In this document: piece by piece, positions 1 through 10,615 of the stretch | How the letters are laid out: each line of letters starts with the position of its first letter | Numbering within the stretch: position 1 is the first letter of the stretch | Source of the DNA: Caprella mutica | Lineage: Eukaryota > Arthropoda > Malacostraca > Amphipoda > Caprellidae | Reading direction: 5' to 3' | Length of the DNA: 64,000 nt | Assembly (NCBI GenBank): GCA_947561585.1 | Contig: CANNZV010002603.1 | Location: 105,998-169,997, forward strand | Translations under genes and position numbers: made by a program | The notes under the pieces: generated by a model | The model's input: only the letters and a program-made list of their open reading frames with translations | Databases searched by the model: none | Told to the model about the DNA's origin: nothing

Positions 1-4
1 GGAG

Positions 5-30
5 GAGGTGCAACACTAATGTTGCACCTC
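5..30. repeat. Short perfect hairpin at window edge
   Basis: GAGGTGCAAC at 5-14 is exactly complementary to GTTGCACCTC at 21-30, with a 6-base loop. It may be the tip of a palindromic element cut by the window edge. No function can be assigned. Confidence 0.6.
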
Positions 31-216
31 ACTCCCAGCTGGTGGTTAGTGACAATCTATTTGTTAACAATTCCACAAGGTGACTAAACTAATATGTAGA
101 TAAAGATCGCTCAAGCCTCTCACCTATTAGGAAGTCCAGTGCACCCAAATACGCGTGGAAGAAACCGTGGTCAGTCCAGTCTAGTCGCCCTCTCTCTCCG
201 CATTCCAGAGGCTCAG

Positions 217-330
217 GCTTGTAGTCCGATATCCGCCAGGGGTTATTTAGGATCGGTGTCTATAATTCCAAGTGGTTTTTTGGGGTTCCGTATCCGAAAT
301 CCGACAGGGGTTATTTTAGGATCAGTGTCC
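217..330. repeat. Two-copy direct repeat
   Basis: The text around CAGGGGTTATTTAGGATC near 237-256 recurs with small changes near 307-324, about 70 bases later, preceded each time by a CCGA-ATCCG-like phrase. It is a short degenerate tandem repeat. The small open frames here look fortuitous. Confidence 0.5.
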
Positions 331-1743
331 CAAATCCTCCAGTGGGTTTAGATTCGGATTTCACCGAACCAGGGATAAACATGCGGAATAAGGGCCAACC
401 CAGCAAACATGAATGTATCTATTCGATGTCTAAACGACTCTGTATAACCTCTCTTCCGACATCGAATTCCAGTAACAAATTAGACATGGTGATATCAAGT
501 AGACATCAATCCGATATCCGTTTGCACCGCTAAACCGCATCATATTAAGTATATTTGGCATCGAAGCGATACCGTTATAACAGCTTTGAATAGAAAGATA
601 AATTACGACATCTAACATACATAGGGATTCTGCATCGAACACACGCCTAATTATATATCTAATATGCTTCGAAACGATATCCACTTGCATCCAATAAATA
701 AATTAATTAAAATTGAAAACTCTTACTTCATTGATATAACGTGCTGTACATTTAGATTCATATTAATTTGATTAGTATTACATAATGTCATGTGTAAATT
801 AGATGGGAAGAAATGAAGAGATGTGACCTGGTATCGATCGTGGGCCCATACGTCTTCGTGCCTGTGTCTCTGTCACATTGCCACCGTGGATGCATTTGAC
901 AACAACAAAATTTGATATTAACCGACCCGGAAATACTTCAAGCTATTTAAAAGTGAATAAAACAATACAGGCAAGCACCGCTTTTATAACAAAAATCACA
1001 ACTTATTCTTATTACAAATAGTAAAGAGTTGGTCAAATTTTTATATAATTGTAACTCCTTAAAATTTTCGTTCCTTCTGAGTTCAAATTATAGAAAATGT
1101 TTTGAGGCCACGACTTAGAATAAAGATGAAAGCTCTGTGATGCATTAATTAAAATTAATAGATAATTCAATTTTTATAATTATTGTGTTTCATTGAACAA
1201 ACAGGAATTTTGTGCTCTGAGAAATATTTTTTGCAGTAGGGTATATATTTCAAGTTATTAATAGGGTCTATAATTTCGAACACGTGATAAAGGAAAATAT
1301 AATAACTATTATTTAACTACTATTTAATTAGAAGCAAAATAGCTGAAGGTATGAAACCAAATGAAATAAAAGTTAAATAATGATTATTACATATAGATTT
1401 ATTGAGTCCGATTACAACTTTATAAGTTTAATTATCTATATTGTGAATCACTGAATTTCAATCGTCTCATTTGCAGCTTTTGGCACTATGGTGAAAGCTC
1501 AAGTTATCGGATGTGGGGTTCTGCATTTTATGTGGAAAAATTATTTATGTAATGATTTTTATTTCTAAACTTGTATTTTACGTACTGGTATCATGGATGC
1601 CAATTTAAGTAAGAATTGAATAATGATAATTATTATTAGTTATTTCTTACATATTCGAAAAATGTGGAACCGTCTGATAACACAGAATTTACTCTAAAAT
1701 GAAGCATGTTAAATAGCCCATCAACTTTTAATTGTTTACGTTT

Positions 1744-2215
1744 AGTAGAGGTTTAACGTCTGCTTCGGAACCAAAGGCGATGTCGCTAACGTCAAAAGAA
1801 AATGAAATACAAGGGACTGGAAGAAGCAGTGAGAATGGAAAGTGGCTCCATGGACGAAGTCACGACGCTCATGAATGATGAAAAGCTACTCCGTGAATGC
1901 TGTCACAATTACCGAGGAATGTGACAAAAATGGTCACAAGCACCGGTGGCTGCACTCAAGGATGGAAGAGGGAAATGAAGAGGTAATAGTAAATGAAGTC
2001 TACGAGCCTACATAACAGAAAATCTTAGACTTCATACGTAATTGTAGAGCATAACCCTAGCGCTATCCTCTAAAACTGCATGAAGAGTTAAAAACATGAT
2101 AAACATAAAATACACTATACATAATCCAAATTACAACAGTTTGGGTCCCAAGGGACGCCACCCCACTTCTCTTCTATTCACCAAAGACAGCTTCAGGAAC
2201 CCCTCGGGGCTTATT
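1744..2215 (-). repeat. Interspersed repeat family I, copy 1 (minus, near full length)
   Basis: This is the reverse complement of the copy at 25735-26175. Shared landmarks are GTTTAACGTCTGCTTCGG (end of the family), the block around CAAGGGACTGGAAGAAGC, CAAGCACCGGTGGCTGCACT, CCCTAGCGCTATCCTCTAAA and GGGACGCCACCCC. The family has no visible inverted ends or coding capacity. It could be a SINE or a fragmented element; the class is unresolved. Confidence 0.75.
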
Positions 2216-2588
2216 TTCAATAAGCAGTTTAGAATAGATTCATAAAAACAACTGCTCTGGTCATCGAAAAATCACTTGATTGGTTATCCATTTCATTTTC
2301 ACAGTACTGGAGGAACACTGTTCAACAACCGATGTTCCAATATCGCTTACTTTACGTTGATCCATTGTACAATCGCACTAGCGTGCTAATGCCTGATCGT
2401 ACCTTTACAACTGCCGTAGTCCCTTATAAGTTATATATAAGTGTATTAATTTAAAAGGGAGAACTACGTTATAGAAAGGTACTTACAATCCAATTGAATA
2501 GATATAATTCCTACATTTCTTCACGTATTATAAAACAGGAAGATGAGAAGAAAATGAATTTCAAAATTTGTAACTATTTTTTTAAAAC

Positions 2589-2752
2589 TACGTATCTGTT
2601 TTCGCACTTCTGGTCGAAGTATAAATTCAGATATCATTTGGAAACAGACATGCCGACGTCAAGATGCTGCTGTTAAAACCATGTATCGGTTTTCGTGTTT
2701 CAACTCGAAGTGTAAATTCAGATATCATTTAGAAACAGACATTCCGATATCT
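2589..2752. repeat. About 92-bp direct repeat, two copies
   Basis: The segments 2591-2660 and 2683-2752 align along their length, sharing AAATTCAGATATCATTT and GAAACAGACAT. They lie just inside the right end of the 399-2848 element and are probably subterminal repeats of it. Confidence 0.6.
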
Positions 2753-2877
2753 ACTATGAGTCGAAATGGTTGCTAAGTCGATACCCACCGTTAGCGCTAC
2801 GAATTCGACAGCAAACGGCATCGAATCGACATTCATATGTTTGTTGGGAATATTAGTTAGGATTCAAATATAGAAGA

Positions 2878-3033
2878 GCTTGGTTGGTGGTGACGTGAGG
2901 CGCTACGCACTGTTAACACTGTGTGCACAGTGATGGCCAGGTGAGAAGTGCTGGAGTCTGAATCCAGATCAATGAATACAGTTTATTTATGAGGCTTGAG
3001 CGCTATAATGACGTCGTCACCACCACCAGCAAG
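2878..3033. mobile_element. Small inverted-repeat element (MITE-like)
   Basis: GCTTGGTTGGTGGTGACG at the left is nearly complementary to CGTCACCACCACCAGCAAG at the right, and inner GAGGCGCTACG/GAGCGCTATAA words are also shared. The 156-bp unit has no coding content. No TSD was identified. Confidence 0.5.
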
Positions 3034-3462
3034 TTGATGTTCATATATTTAACGAATTAATGTTGAATTTTAGAACAGGTCCAGTAAACAATTTTTTTTT
3101 CAACAATCGAATCAAAGGAGTAAAAAATAATATACTTATATTAACATATTCATAATTTGCAGACTTATTCTACTCAATTCAGTGGAACTCATTTTCAGTT
3201 ACAGGCTTGACTTATAGTTATACCTGCTATCAATCAACTATTTTCAATATTGCTATCTAACTATTCGTTTCCACTAAGTATAACAATAAAATAACTAATA
3301 ACAATAGCACCTAAGGCCTAAGCCAATAACTAACATCTAGATGGGTAATTTCATAACAATTGTAGGTAGTGTAATTCAGTATAATTCGCTATAATTTAGC
3401 ACAGGCTAATTTGGTATAACTTGATTAAAATGTGGTGTAATTCGGTATGATTTGCTATAATT
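3034..3462. other. Gene-free AT-rich stretch with TAATTCGGTA-like words
   Basis: No coding signal is seen. From about 3370 to 3475 the words TATAATTCGSTATAA and TAATTCGGTGTA recur irregularly, giving a degenerate repeat. The same word reappears at 4759-4770, beyond the LINE fragment and the TTAA element, so a host repeat may have been split by those insertions. Confidence 0.4.
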
Positions 3463-3821
3463 CGGTGTAGATCACTGTTAGGTATATGGAGGGTGGTATG
3501 GAATCTAGAGTGTGGTTTGCAGCGAGAACGAGAAGTTTGAAGCTGGGATGCAGGAGATGGGGCGAGGAGAGTTTGGAGTGTAGGCTGTGTGGAGCAGAAA
3601 GAGAGGATGATGAGCACTTTATATTGGAATGCGGAAGGTTGGAGGAGATAAGAAATGAAGCCATTGAACTCCAGAGACCGAGAGGGGAGGATGTGGATGA
3701 GGTTTTGGGAAGATTTCTGTTTGGTGAAGAGGAAAGAAGGGGTGGAAGGAGGGTGCTGTACAGGATGTGGAAGCTGAGGGAGAGAGAGGAGGCTGTTGTG
3801 GCTGGGGGTTTGGTTGGGTGA
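3463..3821 (+). pseudogene. 3' end of a non-LTR (LINE) retrotransposon ORF2
   Basis: The reading frame through 3486-3821 encodes about 111 residues resembling the zinc-binding tail found after the reverse transcriptase of many LINEs. It shows a basic WFAARTRSLKL stretch and then C-x2-C-x8-H-x4-C (CRLCG...EHFILEC), followed by a charged helix. The fragment is more G-rich than its surroundings, consistent with an inserted sequence. Everything upstream (endonuclease and reverse transcriptase) is missing, as expected for a 5'-truncated LINE insertion. The open frame on the opposite strand is a shadow of its purine-rich composition. I am fairly sure of the LINE origin but cannot name the clade. 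Confidence 0.65.
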
Positions 3822-3849
3822 GGTGCTGTTTTCTGGAGTGTGGGTGACC

Positions 3850-4013
3850 AATGAGTTGAGTGATGATTGATAGTAAGTGTAGTGATAAGTGAAATGATAA
3901 GTATAGTGATAAGTGTAATGATAAGTGTAGCGATAAGTGTAGTGATTAGTGTAAAATTAAGTGTTTAGTGTTAGTTAAGTGCTAGTGTACAAGTACAAAT
4001 AAGGTGCTAGTGA
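3850..4013 (+). repeat. LINE 3' tail with AGTGATAAGTGT tandem repeat
   Basis: About ten imperfect copies of a 10-12-bp unit (AGTGATAAGTG, later AGTGTTTAGTG and AAGTGCTAGTG) follow the LINE fragment directly. This looks like the short-repeat 3' terminus some LINE clades carry. It stops at the TTAA flank of the next element. Confidence 0.55.
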
Positions 4014-4017
4014 TTAA

Positions 4018-4607
4018 AGGTCCTCTCCAGGCTCCGGGGAAAAAATAAGTTTATTACATAATATTATAGAACTAAGGTCTACGATCATTATTCTGCAAAC
4101 CGCATACAATTCGGTTCAGTATATATTTTACAATTTGTTTTTAAAGTTGTTTAATACTCTGTGAGCAACAATTAAGCGAATCACTAATCTGATGCTCAAG
4201 AAGAAGATTGTACACTCTTTGTTATGATTACAAATTTGAATTTTATAAACAACCATGCATTTTCGGCCTTTATTTTAGATATTAATTGTTTCCTAAAGTA
4301 TATAAACGTTTCTATTATAAATTCATTCAATTTTATACCTTTACACGAATATTAAATAGATTTATTAAACCTATTACCTAGTTGACAATCAAAACAAATG
4401 GTGTACATTCTTTTTCTTCAGGCTGAAAATTTCTTAAATTAGTAAGTCGGAAGTGAAATAGGTTTTGTAGAGTTTTGATTATAAAAATCTTTAAAAGCAT
4501 ATAAAATTAAAAATAAGCTACCAAATTCGATGCGGTTTGCAGCAAAATGATAAGAAACATTAGCTTCGTTGAATAAGGCAATAAAAATATTTGCTTGGAG
4601 AGGACCT
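4018..4607 (+). mobile_element. TTAA-flanked element T1, copy 1 (590 bp)
   Basis: The ends are AGGTCCTCTCCAGGC and its inverse CTTGGAGAGGACCT, flanked by TTAA at 4014-4017 and 4608-4611. The interior is an imperfect palindrome: words such as CTGCAAACCGCATACAATTC near the left end recur inverted near the right end. Three other copies (34097-34696, 44408-44986, 47906-48431) share the structure. The TTAA target resembles piggyBac-type insertion, but the ends are not the usual piggyBac CCCTTT-like ends and there is no transposase frame. It is non-autonomous. Confidence 0.8.
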
Positions 4608-4611
4608 TTAA

Positions 4612-5160
4612 GCGTAGTGTTAAGTGAAGCTGACAATATGAAAAATAAGTGAATCGTTTTTTTGATGTGATGGCAGAGGTAAAAGCCTGAAATAGTGAAA
4701 AGGAGCATAGACCCGCTGAAAAGGGCATCTAAAGAGCATCACCTTGATCTTGACTTGGAGTAATTCGGTAAACAGTGTAACCTCAAAATTTCCCTGCAAT
4801 CCGTTAAATAGATAAAAGTCCGATTATGATGTCCCAATAATAGCTAGAGTGTCAAAATGAAAATGGAAAAAGTGCTATTATCATATTATGATATGAAAGT
4901 GTCACTGTGTCTGTAGCCTGTAGGTTGTAGCTATCATATTCATATGTATTGTTAAAAGATGTTATCTCTCGTTTTATTTAGACTTATATTTTTGTTGTTT
5001 CGGAATCAAATAACTGACTACCTAACTGTTTTATCGCTTTTTGATTTGAATTCTGCATACCTTTTACTATTCAATATTGTATTAAACCAATAAGTTTCCA
5101 GGCAGTCAGCAGAATGGACCAACGTCCAACAGCTTATGTAAAAGAAAAAGATGTTACCTC
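4612..5160. other. Gene-free stretch
   Basis: AT-rich sequence without coding signal. Apart from the TAATTCGGTA word near 4760 I see no repeat structure. Confidence 0.5.
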
Positions 5161-5168
5161 AGTCCAGT

Positions 5169-5445
5169 CCAGTCTGCAGAATGTGTCAGTGTCTCTTCTC
5201 CCGCAGAGATTTCAATTTGAAAGACAGTTACTCTCTGACTCTCAGTAGCAGATTCAGAATCTCCCGCAGCTAAATTAATGGTAACATAGGAATTAATTCA
5301 AAATCTCCCGCAGCTAAATTAATCGTAACATTATACTAACATAAGAATTAATTCAAGATCTCCCGCAGAGATCTCAAATTTCTAAAATTCAATCAAAAAC
5401 TCCCGCAGAGAGTCTTGGAAAAATGTTCCATATTCTGCAGACTGG
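5169..5445 (+). mobile_element. Family A MITE, intact reference copy (277 bp)
   Basis: Inverted ends CCAGTCTGCAGAATGTG and CATATTCTGCAGACTGG enclose 277 bp. Exact 8-bp duplications AGTCCAGT lie at 5161-5168 and 5446-5453. An 8-bp target duplication is characteristic of hAT elements. The interior repeats the word TCTCCCGCAG five or more times and contains no ORF. This copy gives the uninterrupted length used to interpret the broken copy at 9939-11990. Confidence 0.9.
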
Positions 5446-5651
5446 AGTCCAGTGGGAGTGTGAGACCAGTCCCATGTTTCAAAGTGTGACAGAATTCAGG
5501 AACGGACCATGAATTACCGGAACGAAACATGAATTACCGGAACGGACCATGAATTACCGGAACGGACCATGAATTACGGATTACCGGAACGGACCATGAA
5601 TTACGGATTAACGGAACGGAGTTGTTTTATTGAGAAATAGTCCTTGGTAAG

Positions 5652-7226
5652 TCATATAGGTTCCATGAGTACTGTATCAATGCCATTTTCCTGGAAGAAC
5701 AGCCTGGTTTCCATATCAGCGAAAAAACCCTTCAATAGGTTAAAACCCGCAGTAATCTGAGACCCCAAATCTGCTCTACATTCCTGAAATACTCCAAACT
5801 CATAAACATGAAGTTGAATTGCTCTAAGGAAATCATTAGTGTCAGCACTCTCACATACTTTCAAATTAATTGCTCGTGTGAACAAACACGTTACAATAAG
5901 AATGTACACCTTTTTCTTTTCAGAGCCAATTTTAATTGTCCATGGGCCCATATAGTCTATGAACACCGACGAATAGGGTCTATCAGAAGGAAAAATTCTA
6001 AAGTCACGGTATTCATTTTGATTTAATCTAACTGCTCTGTTGTTAAATCTAGCGCAGGTAATGCATCGCTTCAAAACTCTTTTAACAGTAGAAAAATAAC
6101 TTAGGATCCAGTAATTAGCTTTCAATTCTTTCAGAACAGAATATACTCCACTATGATTCAATTTACAGTGTGCATCTCTAACGACCAGTTCAGTCAATAA
6201 ACTATTCTTAGGTAACAATATAGGAAAAGAAGTATCGTTAGATAATTTACTCTTTACCCTAACTAGACCAAGACTATCTCTTACTAAATTAAACTTAGTT
6301 ATCAAATCAGGGGCAGATTTCTTTAAAGCATTATCGAAATATTCAAATACTTCGGGGAAACAAATATTTTGTTCCCTAGCAATTATCAACGTACAAGCCT
6401 GTTCATAATAATTAGTTTGAAGAAACTCATCATTAGTTTTCTCACATCGTATGTGAGAAAGTTTATTTCTCAAAATAGAAACGAATTTCAATACCAAAGC
6501 AGTAACCCTAATCAACTTCTTAAGACTGGAAAACTTATCCAGTGGTACAACATGAATAGGTGCATCACTATCTGTACACAGAAAAGAATTACATACAGCT
6601 TCTGGTACTTCGTCTGTGCCCTTAGCGAGAGGATTAGGTATTGTTACAGACGTTATATCGTTTCGCATATTTACTTCATCTGTAAGAAACTCTGGACCAG
6701 AATGGTAGCAAGTTTGTTTAAGTTTCTTATAAGACAATGGTCGGCTAATAGCATCTGCTGGATTTGTTAAACCCTCTGTGAAACTGAAAGTTATTGGTTT
6801 GGTACTACAGCACTTATCAATGGTTTTTAATCTATTCAAAATGAACACATTAAGTTTCTGCCACTTATCAAACCTATTGGCATATGAATTCAACCAATGG
6901 ATACAAACCATGCTGTCTGTGAACAGACGTAATTCAGTTATACTCAGAGGTCTAACTATATCGCTACCACAAAGTTCTAAGTACAATTTTATCAGAATTT
7001 CAGTACCAAATGTTATAGCTGCAAATTCGAGAGAAGGTATAGATTTACCCTCAAGAAGCTTGCTTACAACTTTCGATTTTGCCAATAGAAAAGAAAGCTT
7101 ACTAGTTTTATTATCTAGAATGTACACAACAACTCCGTAGAGTTGTTTCGATGCGTCAGTAAATGCTATCAAAGAAAACTCCGAATCCCTCGCACCTATG
7201 AAGCGTTCAAGTGAAATTTGAGGCAC
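5652..7226 (-). pseudogene. BEL/Pao pol fragment: RNase H and truncated integrase
   Basis: The 524-residue frame starts in the RNase H region, with the FTDAS catalytic motif near residue 23 and a second acidic motif LFTDS near residue 105. It continues through the linker typical of BEL elements into the integrase. The integrase zinc-binding segment is visible as H-x3-H (AHCKLNH, near residue 350) followed by C-x2-C (CITC, near residue 385). The first catalytic aspartate (FIDYMGP) and second aspartate (CRADLG) follow. The frame ends before the third acidic residue would be reached, at the edge of the 20-bp foldback repeats, so the integrase is incomplete. It is separated from the reverse transcriptase piece upstream by a frameshift around 7226-7295. 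It is a dead retrotransposon remnant. Confidence 0.9.
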
Positions 7227-7294
7227 AGAGTTTGTTTGTTGTGCAATATTGCGCCACTCTCTTTGGTATTCTCTGGATAGAACTGTATCCCAAC

Positions 7295-7756
7295 TTAAAG
7301 AACTATCAGTCTGAATCTTTTGTAGAATAATCTGGCTCTATGCAACATCGGTGAATAAATACCAAATAAATCGTATACAGAGTTTATTGTACTCAAAATA
7401 CCTCGTTTTGTTATAGCATTTACCTCCAATTTTAGTGGTTGAGCAGCATAAGAATCATCCTCCCTATTCCAAACTATACCCAACAATTTCTGAGTCTTAG
7501 GAGCAGAACTATTTGTATCTGTATCAATCCTAGACTGTAAGCTATTGTTATTACAGGCTAGCTGTTGTAACTCAAAACAATAGGGAGAAAATATCTTAGG
7601 CAACATATCATAAATCCATTCAAGTTCAGTCAAACTGTTACAAGTAGCTGCCCCATTATCTACATACATCAAGTGATAAATCAAGCCTTTAAGATGACGA
7701 ACCCTTTCGTCGTCGGTATCCGTATCCAAAATCAGAATTCGGTATAGTGCTAGCAT
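7295..7756 (-). pseudogene. BEL/Pao reverse transcriptase C-terminal fragment
   Basis: About 153 residues match the palm-thumb part of a BEL reverse transcriptase. The segment begins just upstream of the active-site region, which reads YVDN instead of the usual YVDD, so a catalytic aspartate has changed. The N-terminal two thirds of the enzyme are absent: the frame stops abruptly at about 7757, where the sequence switches to the leader of the oppositely oriented gag copy. It is in a different frame from the RNase H-integrase piece, with a short non-open junction between them. The missing part and the altered active site make it inactive. Confidence 0.85.
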
Positions 7757-8078
7757 AAGTTATGACATTGAAGTCATAACTAACCTAAATTTTTGTCAGT
7801 AGGAATTTTACACTCAAATTAACGACAATTCAAATTAACACTAAATTTATTTACGAAGCTAAACTATTATTTTAATCACTCATATTAACGTTTTATAAAT
7901 GGTGGCCAGTATGGGGAAGCTGAAGTCGGTTTCCGTTGTTTCATTTGGTGTCTCGTCTTAGATCATAATCCTATCTAGTTTGCCGTCTGTCCGGGGTCCC
8001 TTGTATTTGTGTGTTATCTTATTTATTACTATTCTAATAACTTTTCTCCCTTCTATTTCGTTCATTTTATTATATACG
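7757..8078 (+). other. BEL/Pao LTR remnant and leader upstream of gag
   Basis: AT-rich sequence ends near 7900 in TGGTGGCCAGTATGGGGAAG, which resembles the primer-binding-site region just inside the 5' LTR of BEL elements. The gag start follows at 8079. The LTR would end near 7899. Its other boundary is lost at the inverted junction around 7757, and no second LTR is seen. Confidence 0.4.
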
Positions 8079-9734
8079 ATGGTTAGCGATTGTGAAGATC
8101 AAGGTGCTGGTGCAATTCCCAAGGAGCGTAAAGCTTCGAAATATAAGTTAGAAGGTGATATAACTTCTCTAATTAAATCTCAACAATATACTCGACAAAG
8201 AGTAACGCGTCTTTGTAACAAAATTGAAGCAGAGCTCGATAATCTCACTCAACATGATAGAGATTTGTATAACGAGAAATTGGTTGATTTGCGAAAGCAA
8301 TTGAATAAAATGCATTCGGGAATAATTTCTAAAATGTTGGATGACGATATGAATGAAGTACTTATAGATGATGAAGTTAACATGCACGAAGAGCGCTATG
8401 ACGATAGAATGAGGTCAATACTATTACATTTACAGTCCATTCAGAATAGTACCGAACAAAGTTTTGTAACGGGAGGTACTCTATTGCCGGGAAACCCGCA
8501 ATCTAATAGTACTCACGTGTTTAGTCCTCTTCCTAACTCAAAGCTAAGATTACCTGAAATTCCTTTTCCAAAGTTTAGTAATTCTGCTGGTGATGATTTT
8601 GAGAAATTCATTTTTAGTTTTGAATCTATTATTGGGAAACATAATTTACCATCGTATGAAAAATTCATATATCTGCGAAACCAGTTATCTAAAGCTCCTA
8701 GGGTACTGGTAGATTCACTCGATGTAGACGAACAAACTTACGAAGTTGCCAAATCTTTGCTAATCAAAGCCTTTTCATCAGATATTGTTAGGAAATTTTC
8801 CTCTATTAAGAAGCTTTCAGAGATTAAGATGTCAACTCATGGAGATCCTTATGATTTCATAGGAGAAATGAGGAATATTATTAACTTGTTTCGTAAATTA
8901 AATGTTGACATTGACACTATTCTAACATATTTTATATGGAATGGCATGACAGAGAATAAACCTTCTCTAGCTCAGATTGAAGAGAATGTATTTGAAGCTA
9001 CTGAGCGATATGTCAGACTCCACAAGAAAAGTAATTCAGCCGAATCAGGGAAAACTAATAATTGTGAAGCTACAAGCATGGCAATAAATGCCGAAAAGAA
9101 ACTATACACTAAGTTCTGTTTGTTGTGTAAAACTGATAAGCGTGAATTCCAATCTCATTTTTTAAGCCGATGTGAAGTATTTGATACTGTGGATAAGAAG
9201 ATTAATAAACTTAAAGAATTAAAGGGCTGCACTAAATGCGCTTTATTATCTCATGTTACTGCTAAATGTCATTATAAATTTAATTCTCAGTGCAGGAATT
9301 GTAACGGTAGCCATATGTCATATTTATGTCAGAAGAGTTCTAATATTTCCCATCATTCAAACACTACTAGTAACTTGAACTTCACCGAAACTTTATCGGT
9401 TGATAGTAGGGACTCTATTCTATTACCGACATTGACTATAAACATTGAAGAACAACTTAAAGTACGGGCACTTAAAGACGGAGGATCTCAACGAAACTTT
9501 ATATCAGAGTCTGTTGTAAAAGCACTAAAACTACCCATTGTAGATAAAGTAAATATGAATATTCATGGATTTAATAGCACTAGCTCTCTTTCTACCGATA
9601 TTGTTGAAATTAAATTTCCTTACGGGAATACTACTTTGTCAATTTGCGCAGTTGTGGTGCCTTCTATTAATATATCATTGCGCATTATGGGGCTTGATAA
9701 GTCCGTTCCGGTAATTCATGGTACGTTCCGGTAA
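8079..9734 (+). pseudogene. BEL/Pao gag and protease fragment
   Basis: From the ATG at 8079 the frame encodes 551 residues. An N-terminal helical, charged region is followed by the conserved gag domain of BEL elements (from about LRLPEIPFPKFSN onward) and a cysteine-rich knuckle region (CTKCALLSHVTAKC, then CRNCNGSHMSYLC). After these comes a retropepsin-like segment with its active-site loop at ALKDGGSQ, where the usual D-S/T-G reads D-G-G. The frame then runs into the inverted 20-bp foldback repeats and ends at a TAA inside them. The reverse transcriptase that should follow is not present on this strand. The frame is long and otherwise unbroken, which suggests a fairly recent loss of function. 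It points away from the pol fragment, so the two cannot be read as one element. Confidence 0.9.
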
Positions 9735-9950
9735 TTCATGGTCCGTTCCGGTAATTGTATGAACCGCAGAATTCACAGGAAAGTTGCCAGTTTGGTGATA
9801 AAATGGATCAAGGTCGCCACATATAAGATACTTTAAGAAGAAATAAGACTTCCTAGTGAAGATTTTACACTTGAAAACATCCTTATGCATCATGTCGATG
9901 TCTGAGACTGAGGCCACTGGCCAGTGCCCAGTAGTTGGCCAGTCTGCAGA

Positions 9951-10195
9951 CCAGTTTGTATTTGGTGCACTGAACTCCTCTGACTTTTTCAAAAATCTGA
10001 GAAATAGCTGGCAGCTGCCAACATTTTTCATCAATTTGTCTAGTCCTCCAACATTTTTCCAGTTTCTCCTCCAAAAATTAATGGTAATATAGGAATTAAT
10101 AGCTAAATATCCTCCGACATTGCAGGAATTTTTTTATTTTAGAAATTTAATATCTCCCGAAATATCATTGGAATTTACCACCAAATACAATCTGG
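9951..10195 (+). mobile_element. Family B MITE inserted in the family A left end (245 bp)
   Basis: Ends CCAGTTTGTATTTGGTG and CACCAAATACAATCTGG. The 8-mer TCTGCAGA lies on both sides (9943-9950 and 10196-10203) and is itself part of the family A terminal repeat. The length and internal words (CCAACATTTTTCCAG, AAAATTAATGGTAA) match the other family B copies. No ORF. Confidence 0.9.
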
Positions 10196-10615
10196 TCTGC
10201 AGAATGTGTCTCTTCTCCCGCAGTGATTTTAATTTGAGAGACAGTTACTCTCTGACTCACTCTCAGTAGCAGATTCAGAATCTCCCGCAGCTAAATTAAT
10301 GGTAACATAGGAATTAATTCAAAATCTCCCGCAGATAAATTAATCATAATGGTAACATAGGAATTAATTAAAGATCTCCCGCAGAGATCTCAAATTTCTA
10401 GAAATTCAATCAAAAACTCTTGTGGAGAGTCTTGGAAAAATGTTCCATATTCTCCTAGTTTCAGAGAATGTACATTGAGTCGCCAATATATCTTTTTTTT
10501 TCAAAAATAAGTCAACAAATATTAGTAATGCAGTCGCCAGTCGTCATAATTTAATTCCAATTTTGAAAGTCGACAGTCGTCAATATACCTATATTATTAT
10601 AACTACGGTACTACC

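Larger units (their letters stand above)
399..2848. mobile_element. DNA element with CCCARCAAACAT-type inverted ends
   Basis: The left end CCCAGCAAACATGAATGT (399-416) is matched in inverse by ACATTCATATGTTTGTTGGG (2829-2848). Both are followed inward by a TCGATG motif. The first 300 bases inside repeat short CGA-ATC-type motifs (for example CGAAACGATATCC near 670 and CGAAGCGATACCG near 562), which look like subterminal repeats. No transposase frame is present, so this would be a non-autonomous copy. A copy of the interspersed repeat (1744-2215, minus) lies inside. I could not find a clean TSD, so the boundaries come from the inverted ends only. Confidence 0.55.
5499..9766. mobile_element. 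Foldback-like composite element carrying BEL/Pao fragments
   Basis: The left edge is about five tandem copies of a 20-bp unit, GGAACGGACCATGAATTACC (5499-5622). The right edge has three copies of the same unit in inverse orientation (about 9700-9755). Identical 9-mers CAGAATTCA flank the whole at 5490-5498 and 9767-9775. Tandemly repeated inverted ends plus a 9-bp target duplication match what is known of Drosophila FB foldback elements. Between the ends lie two BEL/Pao pieces facing away from each other: polymerase-integrase on the minus strand and gag-protease on the plus strand. I infer that the foldback ends mobilised a rearranged BEL copy as cargo. An alternative is two independent truncated BEL insertions next to foldback debris. 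Confidence 0.7.

Noticed and set aside
3396..3851. 151-residue minus-strand frame opposite the LINE fragment
   Set aside because: The plus strand carries the recognisable zinc-binding LINE motif. The minus frame is a composition shadow.
5808..7140. Plus-strand frames opposite the BEL pol fragment
   Set aside because: Shadows of the minus-strand RNase H-integrase coding sequence.
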